A stretch of DNA of 64,000 nucleotides, taken from assembly GCF_000425445.1 (NCBI RefSeq), contig NZ_KE384377.1:552070-616069 (forward strand). Reading direction: 5' to 3'. This stretch comes from Flavobacterium denitrificans DSM 15936 (lineage in GTDB: Bacteria; Bacteroidota; Bacteroidia; Flavobacteriales; Flavobacteriaceae). How positions within the stretch are numbered: position 1 is the first letter of the stretch; every line of letters starts with the position of its first letter. The notes beneath the pieces are model-generated. The model had not been told where the DNA came from. It was given only the letters and a program-made list of their open reading frames with translations, and made no database searches. Shown piece by piece: positions 22,209-30,297 of the stretch. The position numbers and the translations under genes are program-made.

Positions 22209-22349
22209 GTGTAAAAAAGATAAAAAAGTTAATTCTGTTTTTTTAACTATATTTAGTTTTAATATTTTGATTTTGAATGCCTTGTATTTTGTTTTGTAAA
22301 AATTAAAAGATGCGATTAAATTTATTTTGATGAATTTTCTTTAAAAAGA

Positions 22350-22382
22350 TTTGGAAAATTAAAAAACTATTCTGAATCTTTG
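22350..22382 (+). promoter_or_regulatory. Near-consensus promoter of the small 22.4-kb unit
   Basis: TTTG (22350-22353), 21-nt spacer, AATCTTTG (22375-22382). It matches TAnnTTTG at 7 of 8 positions (A in place of the first T). It would give a leader of about 35 nt before the 27-codon ORF. Confidence 0.4.
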
Positions 22383-22422
22383 TTCACGAAAAAAAATAAT
22401 AACCTTTTAAAAACGAAGAGAA

Positions 22423-22506
22423 ATGTTTGTATTTACATCTACATCAAAAAGCTTCACACCAAATGGATTTGGTGAGGCAGTTCTTCGTGGCTTATTTCAA
22501 TCTTAG
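22423..22506 (+). CDS. Possible 27-residue peptide gene, or small RNA
   Basis: A 28-codon ORF beginning MFVFTSTSKSF and ending EAVLRGLFQS. It is preceded by a purine-rich GAAGAG 5 bp before the ATG and followed 24 bp after its stop by a strong terminator. A near-consensus promoter lies upstream. Together these define a self-contained transcript of about 175 nt between the two-component operon and rtcB. The RNA could fold: CACCAAAT/ATTTGGTG forms a perfect 8-bp hairpin at 22457-22474, with an outer AAGC/GCTT pairing. Either a short peptide, a leader or a structured small RNA is possible. I do not recognise the peptide. Confidence 0.4.
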   Translation: MFVFTSTSKSFTPNGFGEAVLRGLFQS

Positions 22507-22530
22507 AAATACATTTTTAGATATAAAAAA

Positions 22531-22565
22531 AAAGCCCGAAGACAGTAAGTTTCGGGCTTTTTTTA
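22531..22565 (+). terminator. Strong terminator of the small 22.4-kb unit
   Basis: A perfect 10-bp G/C-containing stem (AAAGCCCGAA / TTCGGGCTTT) with a 10-nt loop, flanked by A and T runs. No recognised gene other than the 27-codon ORF lies between it and the previous terminator. Confidence 0.88.
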
Positions 22566-22707
22566 TTCTAGACACTTCAAAATTTTCCCGAAAAAAAAAG
22601 ATTTAAAATTTATCCGAATAGGATGAGATTTACCGCGTATCATTATTTCATTTTGAACTTTAGTTTGATGTTTTTTGATGCGCTCAGAATAAAATAATTT
22701 AAAATTT

Positions 22708-24099
22708 ATGGGAAATAAATTATCTGGAAAAGACCTGATTAAGTTAGGTTTTCCAAAGAACAATTCAATAAACATCGCCTTAGGGCAGATAAACAGATAT
22801 AGAAAAAGAGAAAAAAAGGAATCTATTCTAACAGAAGCAAAAGATGTATTGTTGCATCCTGAGAAATACGAAGGAAACGGAACATGGGGAAAAGTTGCTG
22901 AAGGGTTGATTAAACCTGTTCAGGTAAGAATGCATCAGCTTAAATCAACAAGAGCACCTTTTACCATTTTTGGTGAAGATGAAATCGATCAGCAAGCAAA
23001 ATTTCAATTGTATGATTCGTTGAAATTGCCGATTTCAGTTGCAGGAGCTTTAATGCCAGATGCGCATTCGGGTTACGGATTGCCAATTGGTGGAGTCTTG
23101 GCGACTGATAATGCAGTCATTCCGTATGGAGTTGGTGTTGACATTGGATGCCGAATGAGTCTGTCGATTTTTGATTTGCCAGCTTCTCATTTTAAAGGAA
23201 AAGAAGATCAGCTAGAAGCTATTTTAAAAGACAATACGAAGTTTGGAATGTATGAAACGCACGCTTCACGAGTAGATCATGAAGTGTTTTATAAAAGCGA
23301 ATTTCAGGATATTCCATTGCTGAAGAATCTTTTACCAAAAGCTTACAAACAATTAGGAAGTTCAGGCGGAGGAAATCATTTTGTAGAATTCGGAATTGCT
23401 AGAATTGATAATCCTGAGAACGAATGGAAACTTGAAAAAGGCGAATATTTTGCAGTTCTTTCGCATAGTGGCTCTCGTGGTTTAGGAGCAAATATTGCAA
23501 AGCATTATACTTATTTGGCAACAAAACAATGTCCGTTACCAAAAAATGTACAGCATTTAGCTTGGTTAGACTTGAATACGCATGATGGACAGGAATATTG
23601 GCTGGCAATGAATTTAGCTGGAGAATATGCAAAAGCTTGTCACGATGACATTCATAGAAGAATTGCCAAAGCAATCGGAAAGCGAGTAGTTGTTACGATT
23701 GAAAATCATCACAATTTTGCATGGAAAGAAATAATAAATGGACAGGAATGCATTGTGCACAGAAAAGGAGTAACACCCGCAGGAGAGGGGCAGCTTGGAA
23801 TTATTCCGGGCTCGATGACTGCACCAGGATTTATCGTGAAAGGAAAAGGAAATGCGGATAGTTTAAATTCGGCTTCTCATGGCGCAGGGCGTTTATTTTC
23901 GAGAGCGAAATGTAAAACCAGCTTTACACAAAGTCAGATTAACAAAGAATTGAAGAAACATGACGTGACTTTGATTGGAGGAAATATTGATGAAGCGCCA
24001 ATGGCTTACAAAGACATCACGAAAGTAATGGCAAATCAAACTGATCTAGTTGAAGTTTTGGGAACTTTTACGCCAAAGATTGTTAGAATGGATCGCTAA
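22708..24099 (+). CDS. rtcB: RtcB-family RNA ligase (PrfH-associated type)
   Basis: This 463-residue protein joins RNA ends with 2',3'-cyclic or 3'-phosphate to 5'-OH through a guanylylated histidine. By alignment from memory with E. coli RtcB, the Mn ligands are C148 (DIGCRM), H224 (GGNHF), H253 (SHSGSRG) and H335 (ENHHNF). The GMP-accepting residue is H391 (SHGAGR). HRKGVTPAGEGQ is also intact. It has an N-terminal extension of about 80 residues relative to E. coli RtcB. The prfH gene starts 14 bp downstream, which marks it as the RtcB2-type partner proposed to repair nuclease-cut ribosomal RNA. Confidence 0.93.
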   Translation: MGNKLSGKDLIKLGFPKNNSINIALGQINRYRKREKKESILTEAKDVLLHPEKYEGNGTWGKVAEGLIKPVQVRMHQLKSTRAPFTIFGEDEIDQQAKFQLYDSLKLPISVAGALMPDAHSGYGLPIGGVLATDNAVIPYGVGVDIGCRMSLSIFDLPASHFKGKEDQLEAILKDNTKFGMYETHASRVDHEVFYKSEFQDIPLLKNLLPKAYKQLGSSGGGNHFVEFGIARIDNPENEWKLEKGEYFAVLSHSGSRGLGANIAKHYTYLATKQCPLPKNVQHLAWLDLNTHDGQEYWLAMNLAGEYAKACHDDIHRRIAKAIGKRVVVTIENHHNFAWKEIINGQECIVHRKGVTPAGEGQLGIIPGSMTAPGFIVKGKGNADSLNSASHGAGRLFSRAKCKTSFTQSQINKELKKHDVTLIGGNIDEAPMAYKDITKVMANQTDLVEVLGTFTPKIVRMDR

Positions 24100-24113
24100 A
24101 AAGAGATTTAAAA

Positions 24114-24803
24114 ATGGAAAGAATAATTCAGATAACAGCAGGTCGCGGACCTGCAGAATGCACTTGGGTTGTCGCCCAAGTGCTTAAAAAAGTTTTGGAA
24201 GAAGCGCAAGATCAAAATTTAGAAACTATTTTGCTTCAAAGAGAAGCTGGCCAAGAAAACGGAACAATTGAAACGGCATCGATTTCTGTCAAAGGAAAAA
24301 ATTCCGATCAATTTGTAAAATCTTGGGTTGGAACTATTCAATGGATTGGTCAGAGTCAGTTTAGGAAAATGCATAAGCGTAAGAATTGGTTTATTGGGAT
24401 TTTTGAAATTGAACCGCAAAAGAATGCATTTGTTTCAGAAAATGATATTCAGTATCAAGCAATGCGTAGTTCTGGTGCAGGAGGTCAGCATGTGAATAAA
24501 GTGAGTTCGGCAATTCGTGCGACGCATATTCCAACAGGAATTGCGGTTGTGGCAATGGACAGCCGTTCACAACACCAAAACAAAAAACTGGCAACAGAAA
24601 GATTATTAAAAAAACTAGAAGACGAAAAACTAGTTCAGCTTAAAAATCATGTTGGAAAACAATGGGAAAACCAACTCAATGTAGAGCGTGGAAATCCAGT
24701 GAGAGTTTTTACGGGAAGCGATTTTAAAAAGAACAAAGTAGAGAAAAGCTACAAAGGAACTCGTCAGAAATTAAAAAACGATTTACGAAATGAAAACAAC
24801 TGA
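24114..24803 (+). CDS. prfH: Peptide chain release factor homologue PrfH (RF-H)
   Basis: This 229-residue class I release-factor relative keeps the peptidyl-hydrolase loop GAGGQHVNKVSSAIRATH (GGQ at 123-125) and the basic C-terminal tail, but lacks the codon-reading domain of RF1/RF2. PrfH is described as recognising ribosomes cleaved in the 16S decoding centre (the colicin E3 type of damage), releasing the stalled peptide so that the partner RtcB can reseal the rRNA. The 14-bp spacing after rtcB fits that module. Its 3' end overlaps the next gene by 14 bp. Confidence 0.94.
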   Translation: MERIIQITAGRGPAECTWVVAQVLKKVLEEAQDQNLETILLQREAGQENGTIETASISVKGKNSDQFVKSWVGTIQWIGQSQFRKMHKRKNWFIGIFEIEPQKNAFVSENDIQYQAMRSSGAGGQHVNKVSSAIRATHIPTGIAVVAMDSRSQHQNKKLATERLLKKLEDEKLVQLKNHVGKQWENQLNVERGNPVRVFTGSDFKKNKVEKSYKGTRQKLKNDLRNENN

Positions 24804-25323
24804 TAAATACCTTTTTCAAGCCTTGGATAATTATCCGTTTTGGTTGGAAGGAACAATAGAATCTTTAGATTATGCTTTTTCTTATGATGATAAAAACACA
24901 ATGGTTTTGTGTTTGTACGGAAGAATTCAGGCAGAGCAATTAATGAATTATGAAGAAGCAAAATCTTATTTTCAGCAAGCTTTATCGATAAATATTCATG
25001 CTCTTGAAGTTTATCCGTATTATTTGAAAACGTTGATTTTAAATGAAGATTACGAAGAAGCACAAAAGTTGATTGATTTTGCCTTGACGGTTAAAGGAAT
25101 TAATAAATCTGAAATTTATATCAAGAAAGCTATTCTTTTAGAAGCGCAAAATGAATTTAAAAAGGCTTTAAAAGAAATTAAAAATGCTAAACTTCATTCG
25201 TTGCAATTTAATTATGAATCTGATATTTCAGATGTTGAGAAGAGGATTGAAAATAAAATTGATTTGCTGAAAAAGAAGAAAGAGAAGAAATCTAAGAAAG
25301 GTTCTAAAAAGAAATCGAAATGA
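24790..25323 (+). CDS. TPR-like protein with lysine-rich tail, third gene of the rtcB-prfH operon
   Basis: This 177-residue protein starts inside the last codons of prfH, so translation is probably coupled. Residues 35-140 look like two or three tetratricopeptide repeats (NYEEAKSYFQQALSINIHAL, DYEEAQKLIDFALTVKGI, NEFKKALKEIKNAKL). The last 20 residues are almost all Lys, Ser and Gly, a likely RNA- or ribosome-binding tail. There is no signal peptide. The coupling and tail suggest it helps RtcB/PrfH reach damaged ribosomes, but that is inference; an unrelated TPR gene in the same operon is possible. Confidence 0.75.
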   Translation: MKTTDKYLFQALDNYPFWLEGTIESLDYAFSYDDKNTMVLCLYGRIQAEQLMNYEEAKSYFQQALSINIHALEVYPYYLKTLILNEDYEEAQKLIDFALTVKGINKSEIYIKKAILLEAQNEFKKALKEIKNAKLHSLQFNYESDISDVEKRIENKIDLLKKKKEKKSKKGSKKKSK

Positions 25324-25331
25324 TGTATATT

Positions 25332-25362
25332 AAAAAAACGATGCAATTTGCATCGTTTTTTT
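25332..25362. terminator. Bidirectional terminator between the prfH operon and the thioesterase gene
   Basis: ACGATGCAA and TTGCATCGT form a perfect 9-bp stem around one T, flanked by A-run and T-run on both sides. It serves the plus-strand rtcB-prfH-TPR operon and possibly the minus-strand thioesterase. Confidence 0.85.
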
Positions 25363-25372
25363 ATTGATTCCA

Positions 25373-25461
25373 CTTTCCTGCAAGGTTTTCAAAACCTTGT
25401 AGGTTTTTTATTTAAATTCTAACAATTATACCTACAAGGTTTTGAAAACCTTGCAGGAAAG
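25373..25461. repeat. Perfect 31-bp inverted repeat, each arm itself palindromic
   Basis: The arms 25373-25403 and 25431-25461 are exact reverse complements over 31 bp, separated by 27 A/T-rich bases. Each arm contains CAAGGTTTTCAAAACCTTG, itself a near-perfect palindrome. It lies between convergent genes. The form is that of a paired REP-like intergenic element; I believe similar sequences are common in Flavobacterium genomes. Confidence 0.9.
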
Positions 25462-25471
25462 AAATTGCGAT

Positions 25472-26218
25472 TTACTTCCAATGCAACTCCAAAGCAAAAC
25501 AAGTTTTTTCGCCTTTTGTAATGCTGAATGTTGCTGTGGTATGATCATCATCTTCGCTTTCGTGAATGACAACATTATCTTTTAAAGAAAGCTCTTTCAT
25601 AAAGTTCATTTCGAAACTTTTAACTTCTTGTTTCATGATTCGTTTTGGATCAACGTGATCTAAGCACCATTCTAGATATTTTACGTTGTTTACGTGATTT
25701 ACAATATCCAAATCAGATAAATAAACTGTTTTTTCGAATACAGCTTCTTTTTCGTGGTTGATGTTTATTTTAGAAAAACCTTCTTCTGTGGCTCTATTTT
25801 CTGGGAATAATTCGAAGTGTTCATAAGGAAGTGCCAAAGCTTCTGGGCGGCGTGCTTGCGTGTTGAAAACAGCCCAATATGTTTCGCAACCCACTATTTT
25901 TTTGCCGTTTACATACATTTCCAACGCACGAACTGAACGCGAATTTTCTAAGCTGTTAATCCATGTTTTTACGGTTACAACATCTTGCCATTTTGGCAAA
26001 GCATGGACTTCAACACGCATTCGGCTTAAAACCCATGCTTGATGAAATTCCTGCATGTCATAAAAACTAATTCCTCCAATTTCTGAATGTGCCGCAGCGG
26101 TTAATTGTAAAATGTTGCACAAATCAGTATATTTTAAAAAACCTGTTGGTGTGCATTGCGTGAAATTAATTTCCCAGTCTTTGCTTAAAACTGATGTGAA
26201 ATTGGGAGATATTGGCAT
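25472..26218 (-). CDS. Acyl-ACP thioesterase
   Basis: This 248-residue protein is a double hot-dog-fold thioesterase of the acyl-ACP (FatA/FatB-like) family. The first domain shows the family's long helix (LCNILQLTAAAHSEIGG) and WVLSRMRVEV. The second carries the NxHxNN-type active-site stretch DLDIVNHVNNVKYLEW. It releases free fatty acids from acyl carrier protein, setting chain length for lipids or exported fatty acids. It has no signal peptide. miaA ends 56 bp upstream of its start on the same strand, so they may share a transcript. Confidence 0.9.
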   Translation of the reverse strand: MPISPNFTSVLSKDWEINFTQCTPTGFLKYTDLCNILQLTAAAHSEIGGISFYDMQEFHQAWVLSRMRVEVHALPKWQDVVTVKTWINSLENSRSVRALEMYVNGKKIVGCETYWAVFNTQARRPEALALPYEHFELFPENRATEEGFSKININHEKEAVFEKTVYLSDLDIVNHVNNVKYLEWCLDHVDPKRIMKQEVKSFEMNFMKELSLKDNVVIHESEDDDHTTATFSITKGEKTCFALELHWK

Positions 26219-26274
26219 TTTTTTTATTTTTTTTTTAGAGAAAAGAGTAAAGATTATAGAAAAAAGATTTGATT

Positions 26275-27195
26275 TTACTTTAGAAGATTTTCTATGTAAG
26301 TTATAATTTCTTTTCTATCTGTTGCGTAATCAAACCATTTGGTGTTTTCGTTTCTTTTGAACCACGTTAATTGTCTTTTGGAGAATCTTCGTGTGTTCTT
26401 TTTGATTTCTTCGATGGCAAAAGGTAGCGTGAATTCTCCGTCAAAATAACTAAATAATTCTCTATAACCGACCGTTTGAAGTGCATTTAACGCTTTGTTA
26501 GGATAAAGCGCTTTCGCTTCTTCCAACAATCCCATATCCATCATAATGTCTACACGCTGATTTATTCTGCTGTAAATGATATCTCTGTCGGCGTCTAAAC
26601 CTATTAAAATTGGAGTGAAGTCTCTATTGTTTTTCTTTTGATTTAGAAAGGAAGAATACGGTTTTTGAGCTCCAATGCAAACTTCTACAAAACGCATCAT
26701 TCGCTGTGGATTTTGTAAAGTCTGCGGATTTTCTAAAGTTATTTTTTGATAATATTCTGGATCGAGATTTTTGAGTTGTTCTTGAAGATATTCTATTCCG
26801 AGTTTTTCGTAGTTTGAATTTACTTCAGCACGAACTTCTGGAGCGATTTCCGGAAATTCGTCGAAACCTTTTAAAATGGCGTCAACATACAATCCTGATC
26901 CGCCTATTAGAATTACAAAATTGTTGGTCTGAAATAGTTCTTCGATTTTGGCTAAGGCTTCTTTTTCGTAATCACCAACAGTATAATTTTCGAAAATGGA
27001 TTTATTTTGAATGAAATGGTGCTTGGCCGAGTTTAATTCTTCTTGATTTGGAACGGCAGTTCCAAGCGTCATTTCTTTAAAAAACTGACGGCTGTCGCAA
27101 GAAACGATTTCACATTTAAAGTATTGTGCCAAAGCAATACTTAAGGCAGTTTTGCCTATAGCTGTTGGTCCGACAATGGTAATTAAGTACTTCAT
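26275..27195 (-). CDS. miaA: tRNA dimethylallyltransferase
   Basis: This 306-residue enzyme adds a dimethylallyl group to A37 of tRNAs reading codons that begin with U. The P loop IVGPTAIGKTALS is at the N-terminus; CDSRQFFKEMTLGTA, GGSGLYVDAILKG and the C-terminal FSKRQLTWFKRN are family motifs. The start at 27195 gives the normal MKYLITIVGPT opening and length. An upstream in-frame ATG at 27255 would add 20 residues that overlap a terminator hairpin, so it was not used. Confidence 0.95.
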   Translation of the reverse strand: MKYLITIVGPTAIGKTALSIALAQYFKCEIVSCDSRQFFKEMTLGTAVPNQEELNSAKHHFIQNKSIFENYTVGDYEKEALAKIEELFQTNNFVILIGGSGLYVDAILKGFDEFPEIAPEVRAEVNSNYEKLGIEYLQEQLKNLDPEYYQKITLENPQTLQNPQRMMRFVEVCIGAQKPYSSFLNQKKNNRDFTPILIGLDADRDIIYSRINQRVDIMMDMGLLEEAKALYPNKALNALQTVGYRELFSYFDGEFTLPFAIEEIKKNTRRFSKRQLTWFKRNENTKWFDYATDRKEIITYIENLLK

Positions 27196-27255
27196 ATTTT
27201 TTAGCCCAGATGGAAATGGAAACCCCGGACTTATGTTTGTTAGTTTTTTTGACAT

Positions 27256-27292
27256 AAAAGAGCCACTAGCAGAAGCTCCTTTTGTGGCTTAA
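27256..27292 (-). terminator. Probable terminator of the K+ channel gene, upstream of miaA
   Basis: On the minus strand AGCCAC...GTGGCT encloses a second stem (AGC/GCT) and is followed by a T-rich run. It lies about 55 bp after the channel stop and directly before miaA. Confidence 0.55.
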
Positions 27293-27347
27293 AAAAACAA
27301 CAAAGATAAGGAGGAGTTGCAATGTACAGCTGGATTAGCTTCTTAAA

Positions 27348-28187
27348 TTAATTATTTTGCAATTCTGTTCCGCATTGATAACAATATTTGGCATTATCAA
27401 AATGGACTTGAGATTGGCAATTCTTACAAGTTTTTTTCCCGCTTACCGAATTGTTTCTTAAACTGCTTTTTGCAAATTCGGCAGTTACAATTCCTGTTGG
27501 AACAGCGATTATTCCGTAACCTAAAATCATAACAAAAGCGGCTATAAATTGTCCAAGCGGCGTTTGTGGCGAAATATCTCCGTAACCTACGGTTGTTAAT
27601 GTTACAATTGTCCAATAAATTCCCATTGGAATACTTGTAAAACCAGATTCTTTTGCTTCAACTAAATACATTATCGAGCCAATAATTATGGTGCTGATTA
27701 AAACAAAGTAAATAAAAACAAGAATTTTTTCTTTACTTGCATCAATAGCTTCTTTTAATTGTACAGATTGATGGTTGATTTGCGGAATGTGCAAAATTTT
27801 GAACAATCTAAGGAAACGCAACGCTCTTACGATTGATAAAATACTTGCCGCAGGTAAAAATATCGACAAGTACATAGGCAATACAGCAAGTAAATCGATG
27901 ATTCCGTAGAAGCTGAAAATATATTTTATGGGTTTTTGAATAGAAATAATTCTCAGAATATATTCAATGCTGAAGAATATTGTGATTACCCATTCGCATA
28001 TTAATAGTTGGTCATGGTATTTTGAGCTGATTCCTTGAACGGTATCGAGCATTATTAAAAGTACACTCAGCAAGATCAAACCTAAAAGAATTAAATCGAA
28101 CATTCTTCCTAAAATGGTATCTGTGCCATACAGGATGATTTTGACTTTTTCTCTAAAGATTTCGTATCGTGATTTTTGCTTTTTCAT
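27348..28187 (-). CDS. Voltage-gated-type potassium channel with C-terminal zinc ribbon
   Basis: This 279-residue inner-membrane protein has six transmembrane segments. S4 has regularly spaced arginines (R121, R124, R127 in SIVRALRFLRLFKIL). The pore loop holds the K+ selectivity filter TVGYGD (199-204). The short cytoplasmic tail carries a CxxC...CxxC zinc ribbon (C254, C257, C269, C272). Such proteins form tetrameric K+ channels. The ribbon replaces the RCK or cyclic-nucleotide domain seen in many bacterial channels; its ligand or partner is unknown. Confidence 0.92.
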   Translation of the reverse strand: MKKQKSRYEIFREKVKIILYGTDTILGRMFDLILLGLILLSVLLIMLDTVQGISSKYHDQLLICEWVITIFFSIEYILRIISIQKPIKYIFSFYGIIDLLAVLPMYLSIFLPAASILSIVRALRFLRLFKILHIPQINHQSVQLKEAIDASKEKILVFIYFVLISTIIIGSIMYLVEAKESGFTSIPMGIYWTIVTLTTVGYGDISPQTPLGQFIAAFVMILGYGIIAVPTGIVTAEFAKSSLRNNSVSGKKTCKNCQSQVHFDNAKYCYQCGTELQNN

Positions 28188-28216
28188 ATCTTAAAGATAA
28201 TCAAAGTTTTGCTTTG

Positions 28217-29578
28217 TTAAAAATGCATTATTTTTAATGACTTGCTTTTGCGGATGTAACTTTGAATAATGTTTTTTACATCGCGGTTGTGTTGCATTGG
28301 GATCAAAATGTTTTTGAGGATGTCAATATTAGTGATTTGGTAATTTAAATCATAATATGCATAGCCTTTGTAGGTTCCTTCTTCAATTAAGATAGCGCTT
28401 CTTTCGTTTACATTTCGGCCTCTATCGATTATGATCATGCTTTTATTTTCGAAACTGTTTTCAGAAATAAACTGTTGTACTCTTAAGTTGTAAGTTTCTG
28501 GAGAAACTTCACCAATGCAAGCGCCATCGCATTCTTTTATTTTATATTGAAAACAGTCTTTTTTGGTGATATATAAACCAGTTAGTTTTTGGCATAAATG
28601 ATATTTTGCCGTGAATTTGAAAAGCGCATTTTTCCCTTCTTGTAAAGAAACAAAAGACGTTATTTCTTTTTTGCGCCCATCTGCTTTTTCAAGTTTTAAA
28701 GTTATATAGCCGTTCGAATCTTTTTCTGAATAAAGAGCAAATGGAAAAAAGGTTTTCTTTTGCGAGCGATTGTATCTTGGGCGATTGATTTTAACTTCCT
28801 GACTTTCTTTTAAGAGTGCAATTAGTTCGCTTCCTGTTTCGTCGTAAGTAATGGTAAAAACTTCAGCTTGAATTCTTTTGCTTTTGGTTGTAACTCCCGT
28901 AAAATGCTGATTGACTCTTTTTTTGATATTTTGGCTTTTGCCAATATAAATCAAAGTACCGGCTTCATTATAAATATAATAGACACCAGTTTTGGTTGGC
29001 ATTTGACTTAAAAGATCCAAGAATTTTGGTGCAATTCCTTTTTCGATTTCTAATTTTATGAAATCTTTGACGATTGTTTTTTCAACGTCTTTTTCCAAAA
29101 GCATTTTGAACAACTTTATCGTTGCCATAGCGTCTCCGCTTGCTCGATGTCTGTCTGCCATTGGGATTCCAAGTGAGCGAACTAGTTTTCCTAAACTATA
29201 AGAAGGTTGTTCTGGAATTAGTTTTTTTGCCAATTCAACCGTACATAGTGTTTTGGCTTCGAAATCATATCCTAAACGGCGAAATTCTGTGCGAAGGATT
29301 CTGTAATCAAAAGAAGCATTGTGTGCAACAATTACGCAATCTGAAGTAATTTCGATAATACGTTTGGCAACTTCATAGAATTTTGGTGCCGATTGTAGCA
29401 TAGCATTGTTGATTCCCGTCAGTTTTACTACAAACGGCTGAATCGGAATTTCGGGATTAACAAGACTAATGAATTGATCAACTACTTCATGCCCATCAAA
29501 TTTGTAGATGGCGATTTCAGTAATTCCCTCTTCATTAAATTGTCCTCCAGTGGTTTCTATGTCTAATATCGCGTACAA
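28217..29578 (-). CDS. DnaQ-like exonuclease fused to a UvrC-type GIY-YIG nuclease domain
   Basis: This 453-residue protein joins two nuclease domains. Residues 1-165 form a DEDDh 3'-5' exonuclease like DNA polymerase III epsilon (DIETTGG, HNASFDYRIL, HRASGDAMAT). Residues about 190-270 form a GIY-YIG domain (TGVYYIYNEAGTLIYIGKSQNIKKRVNQHF region) as in UvrC and Cho. The remaining 180 residues resemble the UvrC/Cho cysteine region (CDGACIGE). The combination suggests a DNA-repair enzyme that incises and trims. The fusion is a known family type; the in vivo role is inferred. Confidence 0.9.
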   Translation of the reverse strand: MYAILDIETTGGQFNEEGITEIAIYKFDGHEVVDQFISLVNPEIPIQPFVVKLTGINNAMLQSAPKFYEVAKRIIEITSDCVIVAHNASFDYRILRTEFRRLGYDFEAKTLCTVELAKKLIPEQPSYSLGKLVRSLGIPMADRHRASGDAMATIKLFKMLLEKDVEKTIVKDFIKLEIEKGIAPKFLDLLSQMPTKTGVYYIYNEAGTLIYIGKSQNIKKRVNQHFTGVTTKSKRIQAEVFTITYDETGSELIALLKESQEVKINRPRYNRSQKKTFFPFALYSEKDSNGYITLKLEKADGRKKEITSFVSLQEGKNALFKFTAKYHLCQKLTGLYITKKDCFQYKIKECDGACIGEVSPETYNLRVQQFISENSFENKSMIIIDRGRNVNERSAILIEEGTYKGYAYYDLNYQITNIDILKNILIPMQHNRDVKNIIQSYIRKSKSLKIMHF

Positions 29579-29643
29579 ATTCAGTAATCAGTGTTCAGTT
29601 TTTATAGTATTTCAGTAAATCTACAATCTTTAATCTACAATTA

Positions 29644-30297
29644 TTAGCGTCCTCCAAAAATGCTGCTTCCAATTCTTACCATTGTGCTTCCGCATTCTAT
29701 AGCTAATTGATAATCTCCAGACATTCCCATTGAAATTGTTTTCAAGTCAACAATTTGCAGTTTTTGGATGGAATCAAAAATAGATTTTAAATGTGTAAAT
29801 TCTTTTTTAATCTGGTTTTGGTTTTCTGTGAAAGTCGCCATTCCCATTAAACCCAAGATACGAATATTTTTCAATTCATTGAACTCGACAGAAGTTAAAA
29901 GTTCGTTTAATTCTTTTTCGTCTAAACCAAACTTAGATTCTTCTTCTGCAATATAAATTTGAAGAAGACAATCTATTGTTCTATTGTTTTTTAAAGCTTG
30001 TTTATTGATTTCCTGTAATAATTTCAAACTGTCAACTCCGTGAATCAAAGTGACATACGGCGCCATAAATTTGACTTTATTCGACTGAACATGACCAATC
30101 ATATGCCATTGTATATCTTTTGGCATTTGTTCCCATTTCTCTGTCATTTCCTGAATTTTGTTTTCTCCAAAAATGCGTTGACCCGCTTCATAAGCCTGCA
30201 TCAAGTCTGAAACAGGTTTTGTTTTTGAAACGGCAACTAGAGTTACGTGTTCAGGTAAAGTTTCTTTAATTGTATTTAAGTTTGATGCTATTGACAT
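29644..30297 (-). CDS. YggS-family pyridoxal phosphate homeostasis protein
   Basis: This 217-residue TIM-barrel protein binds pyridoxal phosphate and helps balance B6 vitamers and amino acids. The cofactor lysine is K25 in VAVSKTKP. FGENKIQEM, WHMIGHVQSNKV and LGLMGMATF are family motifs, and GMSGDYQLAIECGSTMVRIGSSIFG forms the phosphate-binding end. The start overlaps the preceding minus-strand gene by 10 bp, so the two are probably transcribed together. Confidence 0.94.
   Translation of the reverse strand: MSIASNLNTIKETLPEHVTLVAVSKTKPVSDLMQAYEAGQRIFGENKIQEMTEKWEQMPKDIQWHMIGHVQSNKVKFMAPYVTLIHGVDSLKLLQEINKQALKNNRTIDCLLQIYIAEEESKFGLDEKELNELLTSVEFNELKNIRILGLMGMATFTENQNQIKKEFTHLKSIFDSIQKLQIVDLKTISMGMSGDYQLAIECGSTMVRIGSSIFGGR

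Noticed and set aside
22160-22707. tRNA or riboswitch in the 548-bp gap before rtcB
   Set aside because: No cloverleaf or known aptamer core was found; contents explained by two terminators and the small unit.
27196-27255. Upstream ATG for miaA
   Set aside because: Adds 20 residues right after a terminator hairpin; family proteins begin at the P-loop strand.
29579-29643. Repeat-like 65-bp gap (CAGTAATCAGTGTTCAG..., AATCTACAATC...)
   Set aside because: Weakly periodic low-complexity sequence without a clear hairpin; too short to call separately.
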